This document shows positions 1 through 10,550 of a DNA stretch of 64,000 bases, piece after piece. Source of the DNA: Ligula intestinalis (lineage: Eukaryota > Platyhelminthes > Cestoda > Diphyllobothriidea > Diphyllobothriidae); NCBI GenBank assembly GCA_036362985.1, contig JAYGXS010000004.1, positions 415,417 through 479,416 on the forward strand. The letters are read 5' to 3'. The notes below the pieces were generated by a model. The model did not search any database. It was not told where the DNA came from and was given only the letters and a program-made list of their open reading frames with translations. Position 1 is the stretch's first letter. Each line of letters begins with the position of its first letter. A program made the position numbers and the translations under genes.

Positions 1-575
1 TATGTATCCTCACTGCTGTAACAAGAAAAGTCGACAGTTTAAACCAAGCCCAGTCTCGCACTACAGCGTTCAGCACATCCTACTGTCTGTCTTAGCTAGC
101 ATGCTACGTGACTGTGCTTTTAAAAAAAATTCTGTACATAGTCCTATGGTTAATCTGAAAATTCAGTTCCTGGCAAACACATGTTTTCAGCAACTCATCA
201 TCAAGCCAAACATTTGTTGGGTAAAATTAAAGCTGTACTTAACAAGTAAAGCTTGAATATGTAGAAAATCAATAACTGTCTAACATGGGCGCTGATTGGC
301 CAGTGCGGACTATGTCAGCTTGCGCAAGTAGGCGAGATCAGCGTGTTGGCTGAGAGACTGCCCCTAGTTGGTAGGGGCGAAAGGCTTTCGCTACAACCTA
401 CGCTTAAAGTATGTTTCCTCACTGTGTGAAAAAGAAAATCAACAATTCAAACAAAGCTCACTATTCGTATAAATCGGAAAACAGGCATCCCACTATCGCA
501 CTACAGCGTTAAACACTTTGTAGTGTCTTTTTAACCAGCATGCTACGTGACTGTGTTTTTAAAAAAGTTCTTTTC
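1..575 (+). repeat. Direct repeat pair (1-133 and 409-575)
   Basis: The sequence from 1 to 133 recurs at 409-575 in the same orientation. Shared blocks include a start near tatgt(a/t)tcctcactg, cgcactacagcgtt, and gcatgctacgtgactgtg followed by a run of A. The second copy has a short extra segment near 455-490. The open frame at 2-256 covers the first copy but the second copy does not keep it, so I do not call a gene. Positions 256-408 hold nothing I recognise. Confidence 0.6.
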
Positions 576-774
576 ATTCCACGAGCCATGGGCCTTCTGA
601 ACTGCATTCTAAACGCATGCTAGTATAAATTACTGAATGGCGCATAGCCTTAGATGCGAATAAAAAAACAACACACCTTACTGCTCTTAAATCACCTAGC
701 ACTCATCTACGTAAAACAAACCTTGAGAGAACATCGCATTCAGAGACTGCTTAAGTTCTGCCGTTATGTCTTCA

Positions 775-876
775 GCCAGTCATACCCAGTCCAGGGGGCG
801 CACCACCCGCGGCTCGAACCCACCACCTTTCTGGTCAGAATCCAACACACTAACAATTGAGCCACGAGCTCGCTGT
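775..876 (-). repeat. tRNA-derived SINE, head and start of core
   Basis: On the minus strand a tRNA-like head runs from about 876 to 805. A box A-like motif (TGGCTCAATTGTTAG) lies at 864-850 and a box B (GGTTCGAGCC) at 820-811, the A-to-B order and spacing of an RNA polymerase III internal promoter. It is followed by GGTATGACTGGCTGA near 786-772, the start of a core shared with other copies in this window. The acceptor stem does not pair well, so this is a SINE head and not a functional tRNA. Confidence 0.6.
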
Positions 877-912
877 CTTGCCGGTTGTAGGTCGGATGAT
901 TTTGACCCTCGT

Positions 913-1190
913 TGATGAACATTCACCAAGGGCTAACGGAGTTCATCTATTCCGCTGTGCCTTGGGACTCTACAGAGGCCCTGACAGCCGTAGCAGCTGA
1001 TAGTATAGCCAAATAGTATTGTTGGCAAAGACAATGGAGACTGGAATGGCCCTTTCTGGCTTATAAGCCATCCTCAGCCAGTCATACCCAGATCCAAGCG
1101 GTGCCCCACTTGTTTCTATTGCTTTGACCCTCATGCTAGTTTTTCACCCCAACTGACGCATCCGAGGTGAAAAGTTATGTCAAATGACAG
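913..1190 (-). repeat. SINE body with degraded head
   Basis: Read on the minus strand, this copy shares with 40745-41030 a body containing the core (ggtatgactggctga, then taagccagaaa) and a tail matching gatagtattg.tggcaa and ccttggg on the + strand. The head upstream (about 1190-1115) is too decayed to show clear A and B boxes. It lies next to the copy at 775-876 in the same orientation. Confidence 0.55.
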
Positions 1191-2110
1191 CTGAAATAAC
1201 TTCGATTTTCTTTATGTGTGGCTTTATAAAAATAAACAGTAATGTTAACAGGGCAAGATAGGCAAAAAGGCGATCTTCCATGAAAAGATGGTGGACATAA
1301 ATTCGAGGTGGTTAGACAAGCAGTCGCGCAAATGTGGCAGATGATTGGCTGCCAGTCTATAAGCGAATGCGTTCAAGCGCAGGACACAAAGAATGCAGGA
1401 GCCAGCAAATGCGAAGGCAGCGTACGATTTAAAGGGGCTCAGAACATGGGGCATCTAGGATACCTAAGCGAGAATAAAGACACATGCTACGGCCATTTCG
1501 GGTTACTAACACTTAGTTAGCAACAAACAAAAATTCGAATATGACGGCCATTCCAATTTCCCTCATATTGATTCGTAAACGGTCACCCTCGCTGTGTGTG
1601 TGCTTCCAATCGTTCGTTACAAAAAACGCAAAGAATGAACTCAGCCGAAGGAAGAAATTCAAACAGAAATCATGTCAGGCCGCCAGCATAACCTCGTTCC
1701 TGCTCGAGAATAAAACAATGGTGTGTGCATCAAAACTGTCGGGCTCTCTGCCTGCATTTCTTTGGCTGACGTCAAAACGCCGACATCAAACTTAAAAGAC
1801 AAATACTTTTTGTAAGATCATCTTTCTCAAGCCCAGCTTGAGCTGTCACGTCATGTCATACGTTTTCACGAACTTTGTGAGAGTTTAACACACGTTTAAG
1901 TTTTAAAGGTAAAAAATTAAAATTCTGCCCTTTACAATTTTCCGTCTACCCGAAAACGCCTGAGATACGTTCGGGATAAGCGAAGGAAGTCCAGACACTG
2001 TGGCTGTTGTGCCGAATACTGCCTAGGAGATAATTTAGCTGTCCTGTCAAAAAAATAACTTTACGTCGTTGTCGCCTCCTTTTCCTCTTACAAATTGAGG
2101 CAAATTTTCG
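1191..2110. other. No gene seen; contains a dispersed repeat at about 1590-1800
   Basis: Small open frames here lack family resemblance. The interval 1590-1800 resembles 56648-56868 in the same orientation, with shared words such as catcaaac(t)taaaag and gctctctgcctg. The rest is unassigned. Confidence 0.45.
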
Positions 2111-2114
2111 CATC

Positions 2115-2215
2115 CCAGGTATGTGTATAGAAGACGAAGACGTTTTGGTCACTGGAATCATAATTTTATTCTTCTGAGATTCCGGGCTCCTGCGGGAGTC
2201 TATTGCCAGCGATAA
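2115..2215 (-). repeat. Retroelement 3'-end fragment with terminal hairpin (type 2)
   Basis: On the minus strand an agactcc...ggagcc hairpin precedes a cagaagaataaaa signal and then ttccagtgacc. The same order occurs at 23640-23735, 29955-30050, 31375-31430 and 31722-31775. At the 29955 copy it lies directly downstream of a reverse-transcriptase C-terminus, so I read all of these as 3' tails of one non-LTR family. Confidence 0.5.
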
Positions 2216-2879
2216 AAGCCTAAACGCAAAACGAGCAACAGTTATGGGAGGCAGGGTGCAGCCGGGTCATGAGAATAAGGCGAGCAGTCGGGCGTAGTGT
2301 ATCGCATACCATCTCCCCAAAATTAAACCACACAGACTAGACGTATGCTTGGTTCGCGCATACACGAACATAAGCTGGCTGTCAGCCGGGGTGACGTATT
2401 GTCGCAAGTGGCTGCCATACCCATGAGACGCGCCACGAATTTAACTTTGCAGCCGCGAGAATACCTGCTAACGCTGGCGGCAAGGCAGGCCCACAACTAA
2501 TTGAAGCCTGGGCCCCGGATGAAACTTAGTCAACGGATGTATCGAGCTGGCGCCCGCATACATCGCCCTCCGCAGGTATATATGCACTGCCGACACTGGT
2601 GGTAACTGAGTTCATGGTGACTCAATCCACATAGGCGACACTGCACTGAGGCATACCGCTGCGAACGTGTGTGCCTGCACTGAAGGCGGCCTCTTGAACA
2701 GCCAATCGCAGATGCCGCAGAGCTGGTCTCGACCAGTGACGAATAAGACGCAGGCACGCCTAGGTCGATGCAGTCTGTCCGGCCAATAAACTCCTAGGCC
2801 GACCATACAATGACCGCTCACACTGGCTGCTGGGATGCCTGCGGCCGAACCACACTAAGGACCCGGCTAGCCTCCTAGC
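2216..2879. other. Unassigned, GC-richer stretch
   Basis: No open frame with family resemblance and no clear RNA. Base composition is richer in G and C than the flanks. It may be an outer part of the repeat that starts at 2880, but I could not align it to another copy. Confidence 0.3.
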
Positions 2880-3845
2880 TGGTCGTGCGCTCCAAAGTCA
2901 AACGTATTCCCGCTTATTCTCCATTCCTCTGTATAGAAAATAAACTATTCCTACTATGCTGGCCTCCATCGATATTTTCTCGCCTAAGGAACCATGGTCT
3001 GAAGATCGCAGTTGAAGATCACATAAGCCCCTGCGATAGGTTTCCCCCCGTCCTCGCACTCCCCTTATAAGGGTTGATTGGCTCCTGCCACCCCCCCTAT
3101 AACCGTAGTTCGTCTTCGTCTACAGTTTATGTCTGAAGCTGGACTTTCACAGGAGACCAAAAACTCGGAAAAATAAGATTATGATTCCGCTGATCGAAAC
3201 GCCTTCGTTTCCGATCCTTGTCCCTATCTCCGCTTCGTTTTATAACATTCACCTACATCCTGCACGCCTGTCTTCTTCTCGACACATATGCCTTTGTTAA
3301 ATTATTTGTTATCTACTAGGCTTATCGCAAGATGTTAAGGCTACAAAGGTTTAACCCTAACGGTTGCGATCTTCCAGGATCGGCTCCTTAGGAGATGAGA
3401 GAAGACTTGGAAAGTCAGAGCAATAGGACCAATTTACTGTTTACAAAATAAGTTGGAGAATAGTTCAGTGGGAGTTTGACTCACTCTGGCGTTCCCTCGA
3501 CCGTGAGAGAGCAGCGGCGTGATGTCCGCCCCGCGCGGGACAGAATGCCAAGTAAGTCTAGCGTCAGTCATCGGCGCAGCTGCTGAATCCTCGCTCAGTC
3601 AGCGGCCTTGATGGTGATTGGTTGGACCGCACGAAGGTAGAAACTGGCGTGGGTGGTGAATTTCCCTTGCGCCAGTTCGCGTCTGGTCGGAAGCAGGCCG
3701 AAAAGTACATTCACACAAGTGCCTGATCTGAATGAGTTTGCCTGTGACGTCAAGAGTTAGGTGGGCATCGGGCAGAAAGGACCACTAAAGGCTAAACCCT
3801 TACCAATGCGATCATCAGGCCTGGTTGCTTAGGAGAAGAGAAGAC
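2880..3845. repeat. Dispersed repeat family F, several pieces
   Basis: The piece at 2885-3025 (+) matches 16590-16735 (+) and the reverse complements of about 36425-36530 and 51960-52060. Shared words include aataaactattcct, ctggcctcca and ccatggtct(g/a)aagatc. Pieces at 3340-3400 and 3475-3845 lie in the reverse orientation and resemble 51960-52490 (for example gcatcgggcag...gaccacta and taaaccct.accaatgcgatc). No coding capacity is visible. It is probably a non-autonomous element. Confidence 0.5.
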
Positions 3846-3852
3846 GTGGGAT

Positions 3853-4003
3853 GCACCTGTCCAACCTAGTAGATTGGGGAGCTCAGTTCATGGCTAGCAG
3901 GTAAATATTCTCCGATTATTTCTGTCTAACTGTCTGCTCTAAAGTGTTACGCTAGATAATCTGGCAACCATCTGGGATTTTGCCAAATCTTTAAAAATCG
4001 AAA
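3853..4003 (+). repeat. Left arm of a spaced inverted repeat (partner 5763-5926)
   Basis: This interval is almost identical to the reverse complement of 5763-5926. It covers presumed intron sequence plus the first bases of the Kelch-like exon. The arms are 1.76 kb apart, and between them lie the rest of the Kelch-like fragment, a G-rich tract and a Penelope endonuclease. The right arm ends exactly where Penelope sequence begins. Confidence 0.75.
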
Positions 4004-4620
4004 CATTGGAAGGCACCTGCATCAATCTGATGCAAAGACAGTTCAACAATTTAGGTTGTAGTGACCTGTTTGCTCGGTTGCCAGCTGAGACTTTACTTAC
4101 CTTGCTTCGAAATGAGGATTTAGCGGTTGACTCAGAAGAAGACGTCTTTGCAGCCATTTAATGCTGGGAAGGCCCTGGTAAAGAGGACGTGAATGAACGA
4201 CTTAAACTGCACGCCCCCACTATGCTCAAAGAGGTGCGCTGGCTTCAGACAACTGGCCGATTCCGCAATCAAATAATGGAGAATCATACAATGTTTCAGA
4301 ATAGTCTCGGATGTCCGTAAGCAAATGCCATTTAGCTTCGCTATTTGCTTATGAAAGTCGTCTTTTGGGCTTAGTTGAGCAGTGGATTGCCGCCGTAGAT
4401 AATGACAAGCCCTCGTGCCCCTTCAACCGTCAGAAAAGCTCACATAACACATTATTTGTGGCTTTTGGAGAAGAGAAAGAACATAAAAAGTGGTGTATTC
4501 TTGGCTTCGATCAAAACATGGGAAAGGCAGGAGTCTTTGCTGACATGGAAAAACGTGAAACGACCTCCTATAGTTTCTTGGGCAGTAAGCTTCTTGATAT
4601 TTTACCAAAATCTTTAGCTT
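3934..4620 (+). pseudogene. Kelch-like (BTB-BACK-Kelch family) fragment, disrupted
   Basis: Translating from 3952 gives a BACK-domain segment: LDNLATIWDFAKSLKIETL, then a stretch with DLFARLP, DLAVDSEE, CW and LKEVRW, the order seen in KLHL proteins that act as substrate adaptors for cullin-3 ubiquitin ligases. An in-frame TAA at about 4159 sits between AI and CW. After a further stop near 4318 the reading moves to another frame (4311-4622), where NTLFVAFGEE, CILGFDQ and a SYS-x-x-x-SKL segment suggest entry into the Kelch region. The pyrimidine-rich stretch before 3945 looks like an old splice acceptor. The BTB domain and most Kelch repeats are absent. Two or more stops and a frameshift make it a pseudogene fragment. 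Confidence 0.6.
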
Positions 4621-5125
4621 AAAATGTTTAACATTGCATAAGCATGCAACTTTTTGCAGACGTACAACACAATCGTCACTCAGCACAAGTGACGACATAA
4701 GATTTGGCAGTAGGGAGAACTGTGTCTTGTTGTGCTCGTTGTTGCCTGATGACGGATTTATCAAGAATACCGTGAATATTACAAACGGGAAGACTTAATC
4801 GCTGTATATTCAACCACGAGTTGAACCTCCTATTGTTCCACAAAACGGATGATCGTTATCCTTTTAGCAGCTTAAGTTTCTGTTTTGCCAAACTGTCCTG
4901 ATTCAGAAATTCGAAGCATAGTTTTCCCGGTGAGAACTTGAAAATAGAAATGCAAAATTTTAATGGATCCATAAACTTGCATGAGTGCTCGTCAGTTGCA
5001 TCCACTCAGTGCGTTAAAGGTTCATGAACGAGAAAATTACGAAATTGAGTTTGTACAGAAATGTCATAGGTCATAATCATTAAGGCTTATTAAGGCTAAT
5101 TAGTAAAGAAGGAAGGTAAACGAGG
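4621..5125. other. No feature recognised
   Basis: Non-coding stretch between the Kelch-like remnant and the G-rich tract. I found no repeat partner in the window and no convincing open frame. Confidence 0.3.
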
Positions 5126-5179
5126 TGGGGGGGGGGGGGAAAAGGAAAAGGGGGGTGGGGAAAAAAAGGGGGGGGGGGC
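5126..5179. repeat. G/A low-complexity tract
   Basis: Runs of up to about a dozen G separated by short A runs. It lies just beyond the 3' end of the minus-strand Penelope fragment. Such tracts are prone to assembly error, so its length may be unreliable. Confidence 0.85.
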
Positions 5180-5209
5180 AGGGGAATGCGCAAATCTGGG
5201 GGCCTTTAG

Positions 5210-5716
5210 TTACCAAGGCAAGACCAGGTTAACCACATGCTCAAACTGTTTGCATAGGTCCAGTTTAAAGCGTCTTATACAGGCTGCCTTCAGGTAGCGC
5301 AAGATTCGAGATGTTCGTGCTCGAACAAGAACTCGGAATGAAGTTATAGGGTCTAGAGAATGACCCGTGCCCAGCAAGTGTTCTGTAATAGAGGAACGAG
5401 GGGATCGGTTTTCTTGCTTGAATAACAAACTAGGCAGGTGCTCCTTGGCTCTGGCTGCCAATTGCCTTTGCGTTCGCCCTATGTACTTGCATCCGCAAGT
5501 GCATGCGAATTCATAAACGCAGTTGGAGGTGGCGTGCAAAGGTAAGGCTTCCTTAACACAAGGAATTGGCAAGGGCTTTGTTGGAGAGCGGAATATGAGT
5601 TCACCAGCGCAATAGGTTCTTTCTACAGCCTTGAGTAGGCGCCTTTTAATAGTGTTTAAGATGTTATCACCCTTGAAGGGCAAGGATACAACTACTGGCT
5701 TTTTATGAAAGAACAT
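5210..5716 (-). pseudogene. Penelope GIY-YIG endonuclease domain (168-codon fragment)
   Basis: In PLEs this domain nicks the target DNA for integration. Residues 66-82 carry the signature (NCVYEF, then the cysteine-rich CTCGCKYIGRT), followed by TEH and GTGH at about 111-119. The position that normally holds the catalytic glutamate in LEA reads LKA (K143), so the nuclease is probably dead. The frame is otherwise open, but its first codons lie in the loop of the inverted repeat and are not a natural start. The RT domain that should precede it is missing. A minus-strand RT fragment at 7046-7525 may be from a related copy. Confidence 0.8.
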
Positions 5717-5763
5717 TCAGCTCCTAAAAGCCAGTATTTGTATCATTGCCCTTCAAGGGTGAT
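5657..5763. repeat. Near-perfect palindrome, ~41-base arms
   Basis: The arm tatcacccttgaagggcaa...agccagt is followed after a loop of about 21 bases by its reverse complement with few mismatches. The outer arm has no coding role. The inner arm is the beginning of the Penelope coding fragment. Confidence 0.85.
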
Positions 5764-5926
5764 AACAATGTTTCGATTTTTAAAGATTTGGCAAAATCCC
5801 AGATGGGTGCCAGATTATCTAGAGTAACACTTTAGAGCAGACAGTTAGACAGAAATAATCCGAGAATATTTACCTGCTGGCCATGAACTGAGCTCCCCAA
5901 TCTACTACGTTGGACAGGTTCATCAT
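5763..5926 (-). repeat. Right arm of the inverted repeat (partner 3853-4003)
   Basis: Reverse-complement copy of 3853-4003, with intron-like sequence followed by the first ~50 bases of the Kelch-like exon on the minus strand. It stops where the Penelope palindrome starts. Confidence 0.75.
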
Positions 5927-6027
5927 TTTTGCCAGTGTAACCATGCCTCTGACATTCGCTTGTGTCATCTCCGCTTGACTGGTTTAGATATAATTGAGGA
6001 ATGGCGATGCAATGCTAGACAATGCAC

Positions 6028-6127
6028 NNNNNNNNNNNNNNNNNNNNNNNNNNNNNNNNNNNNNNNNNNNNNNNNNNNNNNNNNNNNNNNNNNNNNNNNN
6101 NNNNNNNNNNNNNNNNNNNNNNNNNNN
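6028..6127. other. Assembly gap (100 N)
   Basis: Exactly 100 N, the usual placeholder for a gap of unknown length. Sequence order across it should not be taken as contiguous. Confidence 0.99.
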
Positions 6128-7045
6128 CGCTGTGGTGTAGGGACTCCACTGATGAGCTGATTTCCAGTTAAGAGGTAACTGACAACGCATGAGAACCTAA
6201 GGAAGATTATATGCCTGAGGGTCAAAATATTTCCTTTAGTGTTTTTCAAAATGTATTCCTAAGCTAAACTTTCAAAGGGTAACGCTTTGTCTTACGTAAA
6301 ACAAACCGTATTATTTGGCCTTTATTAGCGTGGTGCTGCGTAGCATCGTCTGTTGGCACACCGCAACGCGATGTTCGAAAGCACGTACGCACACCCATCC
6401 ACTTAAGAAGATTGATGTGCTCCACCTAGAAGCTGCCGCTTCAGCTATTGCACAATATGGTGACAACCTAACCCTTTTCACCTTCGGTTTCGATTAATGA
6501 CACCGCAGCAGGGGTGGTGCAAGGGAACACCACCAAACCCTCTTACTGATGTGTTCCATGTGCGTGTGGAAAAAAGTTCGGAATGAGATATTTACATCAG
6601 TGCATTTGTAGGATTGTTAGAGGATGAAGTATTAAGTATATATTAACCTTGCTGGTTTTAACAACAAAACTTACATAAGTACTAGATATGTTTTAAAAGG
6701 CCTCAATTGTTGCATTATTTCTCACATGGGGACAGGTACCGCCTGTGCCAGGGATCGGGACCTATGGCTTGCGATCACAGATAAAAGTTGAATTAGAAAC
6801 TTCAGATGATGGGATTTTGGTTCGTCCAGTGACCAAATCCAGAGGTTTATAATACTCACATTCAAGTATAATTCAATCCTGAAGTATATTATACGGCTCC
6901 CACTGAAATATTTTTCCATATAATTGATTTCTTAGCTTTGTGAATCAAAAAGTTTCCCAACCTCGGCTGTATGGCAGTGGTCGCAAACACCCAAAATATT
7001 CACGGTCTTGGGATGCGAACATTCGCCTCAATTCGTGAGAACCTA

Positions 7046-7525
7046 TTAATCCGTCCACGCATGAAGATTGATTTGTTTTGCCTGCACGTTTATTGTGCGT
7101 TTAAGCAATATTTCTTTCAGAGAACTTGTCGGTATTCCTATTTCCAGCTGATTTGTCCTTAGGTGTTCGCAAATTTTATCTACTCTCTCGGTAACCGAGA
7201 ACTTTGTAAACAGCGATGATACGTCTAGTGAGAGCATCCGCATACCGTTTATATCCACATCTTTAACGTCGTCGACAAATTCGAACGTGTCTAGATATCT
7301 ACGTGGTGCCAGCTGAAGCCGTAAAGGTTTGATTTTTTCTACTGACCACTTCACTATCGCATAATACAGTGAGTTGCACATGTCCATAATAGGACGCATT
7401 GGCAAGCCATTCTTATGGATTTTTCGTAGACCACGACTCACTTGTCCGAAAAGACGAACAGGTTTGAATTCGCACCCAGTTTCAATATAAATGTAAGGCC
7501 TGACAAGAATTTGTAGAAAGCACAC
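7046..7525 (-). pseudogene. Penelope-like reverse transcriptase fragment (159 codons)
   Basis: Reading the minus strand, residues 32-47 give GLRKIHKNGLPMRPIM, the early PLE RT motif, followed by NSLYYAIVKWSVEKIKPL and LSLDVSSLFTKFSV. The latter is RT motif A with its catalytic aspartate at D101. Motifs C (YADD) and the endonuclease are absent. Both ends run into the surrounding repeat cluster. It has the same strand and correct relative order (RT upstream of EN) as the fragment at 5210-5716, but a gap, unrelated repeats and a Kelch-exon junction separate them, so I treat them as separate insertions. Confidence 0.75.
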
Positions 7526-7599
7526 GTATACTCGCCAAACTGGAATTCTGAATAAGATATTTATTAAAATGCATTTGCAGCATTGTTAGAGGTCGCTGG

Positions 7600-8190
7600 C
7601 CGGCTTTTATTGATAGACTCAACGAAACATCACTGTATAGCTTTCAGTAATTAGTGTTGTACCGATGAGTTCTGCGTCGCCAGTTTTGTAACGATGACAT
7701 CTGACGTGTGTCACAGTCGAATTACGCCCTGTTGAAATCCCCAACTAAGAGCACAATCAGAAGGGCATAATTCGGGAATCTACCCGGAGAAGTGTGTATT
7801 TTGTACAAAACCCACAGTTGCTGACTCGGGTGTTCAATGCGGCAGCGTGCTGATGTCCCCGCCTCGGGGAAGGCCCGGCCACGGGAACAGAGTAGCATGT
7901 CCTCGCTTTCCGCGTGTGTGATGCAACTCTCCCTGTGTCGGGGGTGACAGTGTCTTATAAGAGAGTGTCGAGTGCACTTTCGCCTGTAGCCTGATTGGCG
8001 CATTGGGACAACAGCGACCAGTGTCGCGCGCAAGCAAGCGCGTGCATCTGTGTCCTCTCCAGAGTTTAAGTTTATCTCGCGTGGACAGTCATCGCCTGCA
8101 TGCGGTCAGAGTTATTAAACAAAGACATTTGTCTAGGCTCGATGCCTCAGGAAAGCCTTCAAACTTTGCTAACATTTAGTGCGGCCAATA
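7600..8190. other. Unassigned stretch inside the repeat cluster
   Basis: GC-richer sequence with short minus-strand open frames (7722-8037) that resemble no family I know. No internal repeat partner found. Confidence 0.3.
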
Positions 8191-8960
8191 ACCTAAAAGA
8201 AAGTATATAGGAAAGTTTCTGGTTTAAAAAATACTTACTTACCCATTATGTGTTTTAGAAGGCCGGGATTGTTGTATAATGTCCCACACGTGGGCAGTAA
8301 CCGTCTGTGCTCGGGGCCGGGACCTATGGCTTAGGGTCCAGGCGTGGCACTTTTGATGATTGCATCTGTCAATTACAGATAAATGTTGAATTATAAACTT
8401 CAGATGTTGGGATTTTGGTCCCTCCAATGACCAACTCCAGAGGCCTATAATACTCATATTCATTTCTTATTCAGTCTTAAATTGTTTTATATGTACCACA
8501 CTGAAATATATTTCCAGATGTTTGCTTTCGTGGCATTCCACAGTAAAAAGGCTCCCGACCTCGGCTGTATGGCCATGATCGCGAACGCCTACTCGTCCAT
8601 CCACTCATGAAAACTGACTGGCTCCACCTTGAAGCTGTCGCTCAATCTATTGCACAATATGGTGACAACCTAACCCTTTTTACCGCCGGTTTTGATGGGG
8701 CTCACCGCAGCGGGGTGTTGCCGCGAATCACTTGTACTGATGTGTTCCATTTGTGTATGAAAACTTTCGAAATAATATATTTCAATGCATTTAAAAAATT
8801 ACTGGAGACAGCTGGTAGGATTATAGTTTACGACTCAAGGAGAAGAATGAACGAGTAAATATAAGTGCTCAATGGTTTACAGATATAGGTTTTAAAATAC
8901 ATGCGTTCCTACTAGATGTGTCTTAGAAGGTCTGAATCACTGTATTAGTTATCAGCTAAA

Positions 8961-9384
8961 AAATGTAACCTGCATGCGTTTTATTCATAAAATACATGCG
9001 CAAGGTTCTTTTACTGTGGTAATTTTTTTATTAAATTTCTTTAAGCATTTAGAAATGCTTTTATTTATTTTTTTCTCTCTACGTTTATTGGTTGCTTAAT
9101 ATTGGAGCACAGGCTTGGCTATAATGTATTTATTTGTGATCCTGAACACAGTTTTCTGTTTACCCGCTATTCATTCTTGTACTAATTTGGTAACAAATGA
9201 CACCATCTTCACATTTTATACTTCAAAAAATGTACCTTTGATTTTTAAGACTGGGTTTCTATTTATCAGCTTTTCTAGGACTGCCATGCATAACCCCCAC
9301 ATACCAAAAATTATAAAGCTTTATTATTCGAGAACTAACTCGTCACGCGGTCTGTCCTGTATAACAGTCAAGAGTAGAGCTCTC
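8961..9384. other. AT-rich, no feature recognised
   Basis: Sequence with T and A runs. A small open frame at 9115-9408 has no family resemblance. The region ends where the CR1-like fragment begins. Confidence 0.3.
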
Positions 9385-10012
9385 GGAACCCCATGGTTTA
9401 CAGCCTAAATGGCATCCAACTGCAAGAAGTCGACGCGCAGAAAGATTTGGGAGTATGGATCTCTATGGATCTCTCAAGCCCTCGCTGCACTGCGCAAAAG
9501 AAGCCAAGTCTGCGATGTTCGTCCTCTATCTTGTCAAAAGGGCTTTCTGTGCCTTCGATAAAGACTGCTTTGCTAAGGTCTTTGGAACATTTGTGCGGCC
9601 GAAGTTGGAGTTCGCAATCCAAGCATGGAAACCCTGGACCGCGAAAGAACTAAATTCCCTCGACAAGGTCCAAAGGCGCGCGACCAAACTGGTTACCGGT
9701 CAGAGCTTTTTACCCTATGAAAGACGTTTAGCTAATCTCGATCTATTTCCGTTAAGTTACAGACAGCTACGTGGCGATCTGATACAAGCATTTCGTATAA
9801 TGCGCGGGCAGGACTGTTGTCTTCTACCTGGCGACTTCTTCGAGTTAGCAACAACGACGAACTTAAGAGGGCATATCGTCAAACTACGCATAACAGGGGC
9901 CAGACTAGACACACGCAAGTTCTTCTTTGGTAATAGAGTAGTAAAAGCTTGGAATGCTCTCCCGAGGATATTGTTATGTCCCCATCTGTGGATGCATTCA
10001 AGAGAAATTTAG
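9385..10012 (+). pseudogene. CR1-like RT C-terminal fragment, frameshifted
   Basis: The start lies in one frame (LNGIQLQEVDAQKDLGVWIS) and continues from about 9465 in another with SLKPSLHCAKEAKSAMF, FGTFVRPKLEFAIQAWKPW, DKVQRRATKLV, LDLFPLSYRQLRGDLIQAF and FFGNRVVKAWNALP. These are the thumb and C-terminal blocks that follow RT motif E in CR1/Jockey-type elements. Close relatives are at 18077-19844 and 56878-58674. The last codons depart from the family pattern after NALP, suggesting another small frameshift before the stop. Confidence 0.85.
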
Positions 10013-10548
10013 ATTTTCATACCCGAAATGCCCACTAAAAGTAGACCTGGCGAGCATGCTACTCGCTAATTTTCAGTAGTATGTTTGTTTAGAAAATTAC
10101 CGATTACATTTCTTCTGTCAATTAGTAGGCAGACTCGTTAAACCAACAAGGGTGCACGATGGGCGCATCGCCGACACTCGATGAGGTTCGCGTGACCTCC
10201 GCAAACTTCTCTTCGTGGGACCCTTGGTATTATGGCGAAAGCCGCGATGGACTCTGCCTGACATGCTTCAAACACTCTTAGCACAGGTCATCCACTTCGA
10301 ATATACTCTGCACCCCCCTCCACACCCCCCCGGGCGACAGTTTTTCTCCTTAAATCTCTCAAGTGGCATTCACACCCCTAGACTTCTAAACAATGCCTAA
10401 GGAGTTTTTTCACTATCGGCCCTCAAATTTCTGGCAACGCCACTGTTCTGAAATGTTCTGCAGATCAAATGCATTGAAAAAACTGTACCAATAGGGAGTT
10501 CAAAGGCATTTGCCTATATTTCCCTCAATAAAAACCTGACCTGACCTG
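9385..10548 (+). mobile_element. 5'-truncated CR1-like retrotransposon, 3' end intact
   Basis: Only the C-terminal part of the RT polyprotein and the full 3' untranslated region remain. The 3' region contains gacagtttttctcct and gaggagttttttcac-type words shared with the copy at 56878-59262, and ends in the hairpin AAGGC-ATTT-GCCT, a cctcaataaaa signal and three CCTGA repeats. Severe 5' truncation is usual for this class. Confidence 0.85.
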
Positions 10549-10550
10549 AC
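10488..10550 (+). terminator. CR1-like 3' tail: hairpin, AATAAA, CCTGA repeats
   Basis: The order is tagggagttcaa, stem-loop AGGC-ATTT-GCCT at 10504-10515, ccctcaataaa, then CCTGA three times. It is one of eight tails in the window with this layout. Confidence 0.8.

Larger units (their letters stand above)
5207..5763 (-). mobile_element. Penelope-like retroelement fragment, truncated, with inverted 5' piece
   Basis: The minus strand encodes a GIY-YIG endonuclease, the C-terminal domain of Penelope-like elements. At the upstream end (5763-5657) the element starts as an inverted duplicate of its own sequence, so the DNA forms a long hairpin. The upstream junction interrupts a copy of the Kelch-like exon right after gaaacattg. 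Loss of the RT part plus an inverted 5' segment is the pattern expected from truncated, inverted reverse transcription, and partial inverted copies are known for this class. Confidence 0.75.
6301..8960 (+). repeat. Degenerate repeat cluster, unit about 650 bases
   Basis: The piece 6380-6620 matches 8590-8830 (ttgcacaatatggtgacaac; ctgatgtgttccat). The piece 6660-7000 matches 8240-8590 (gggattttgg, ccagagg, cctcggctgtatggc). A partial third start lies at 8890-8950, and 7530-7590 resembles 6570-6630. The order is what a tandem array gives, with one unit cut by the Penelope RT fragment at 7046-7525. Short open frames shared by copies do not resemble a known family. Confidence 0.55.

Noticed and set aside
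5960..6249. Open frames across 5960-6249
   Set aside because: They consist largely of the 100-base N gap.
5207..7525. A single Penelope element spanning RT and endonuclease
   Set aside because: The endonuclease fragment has its own upstream junction with Kelch-like sequence, and unrelated repeats plus a gap lie between the two.
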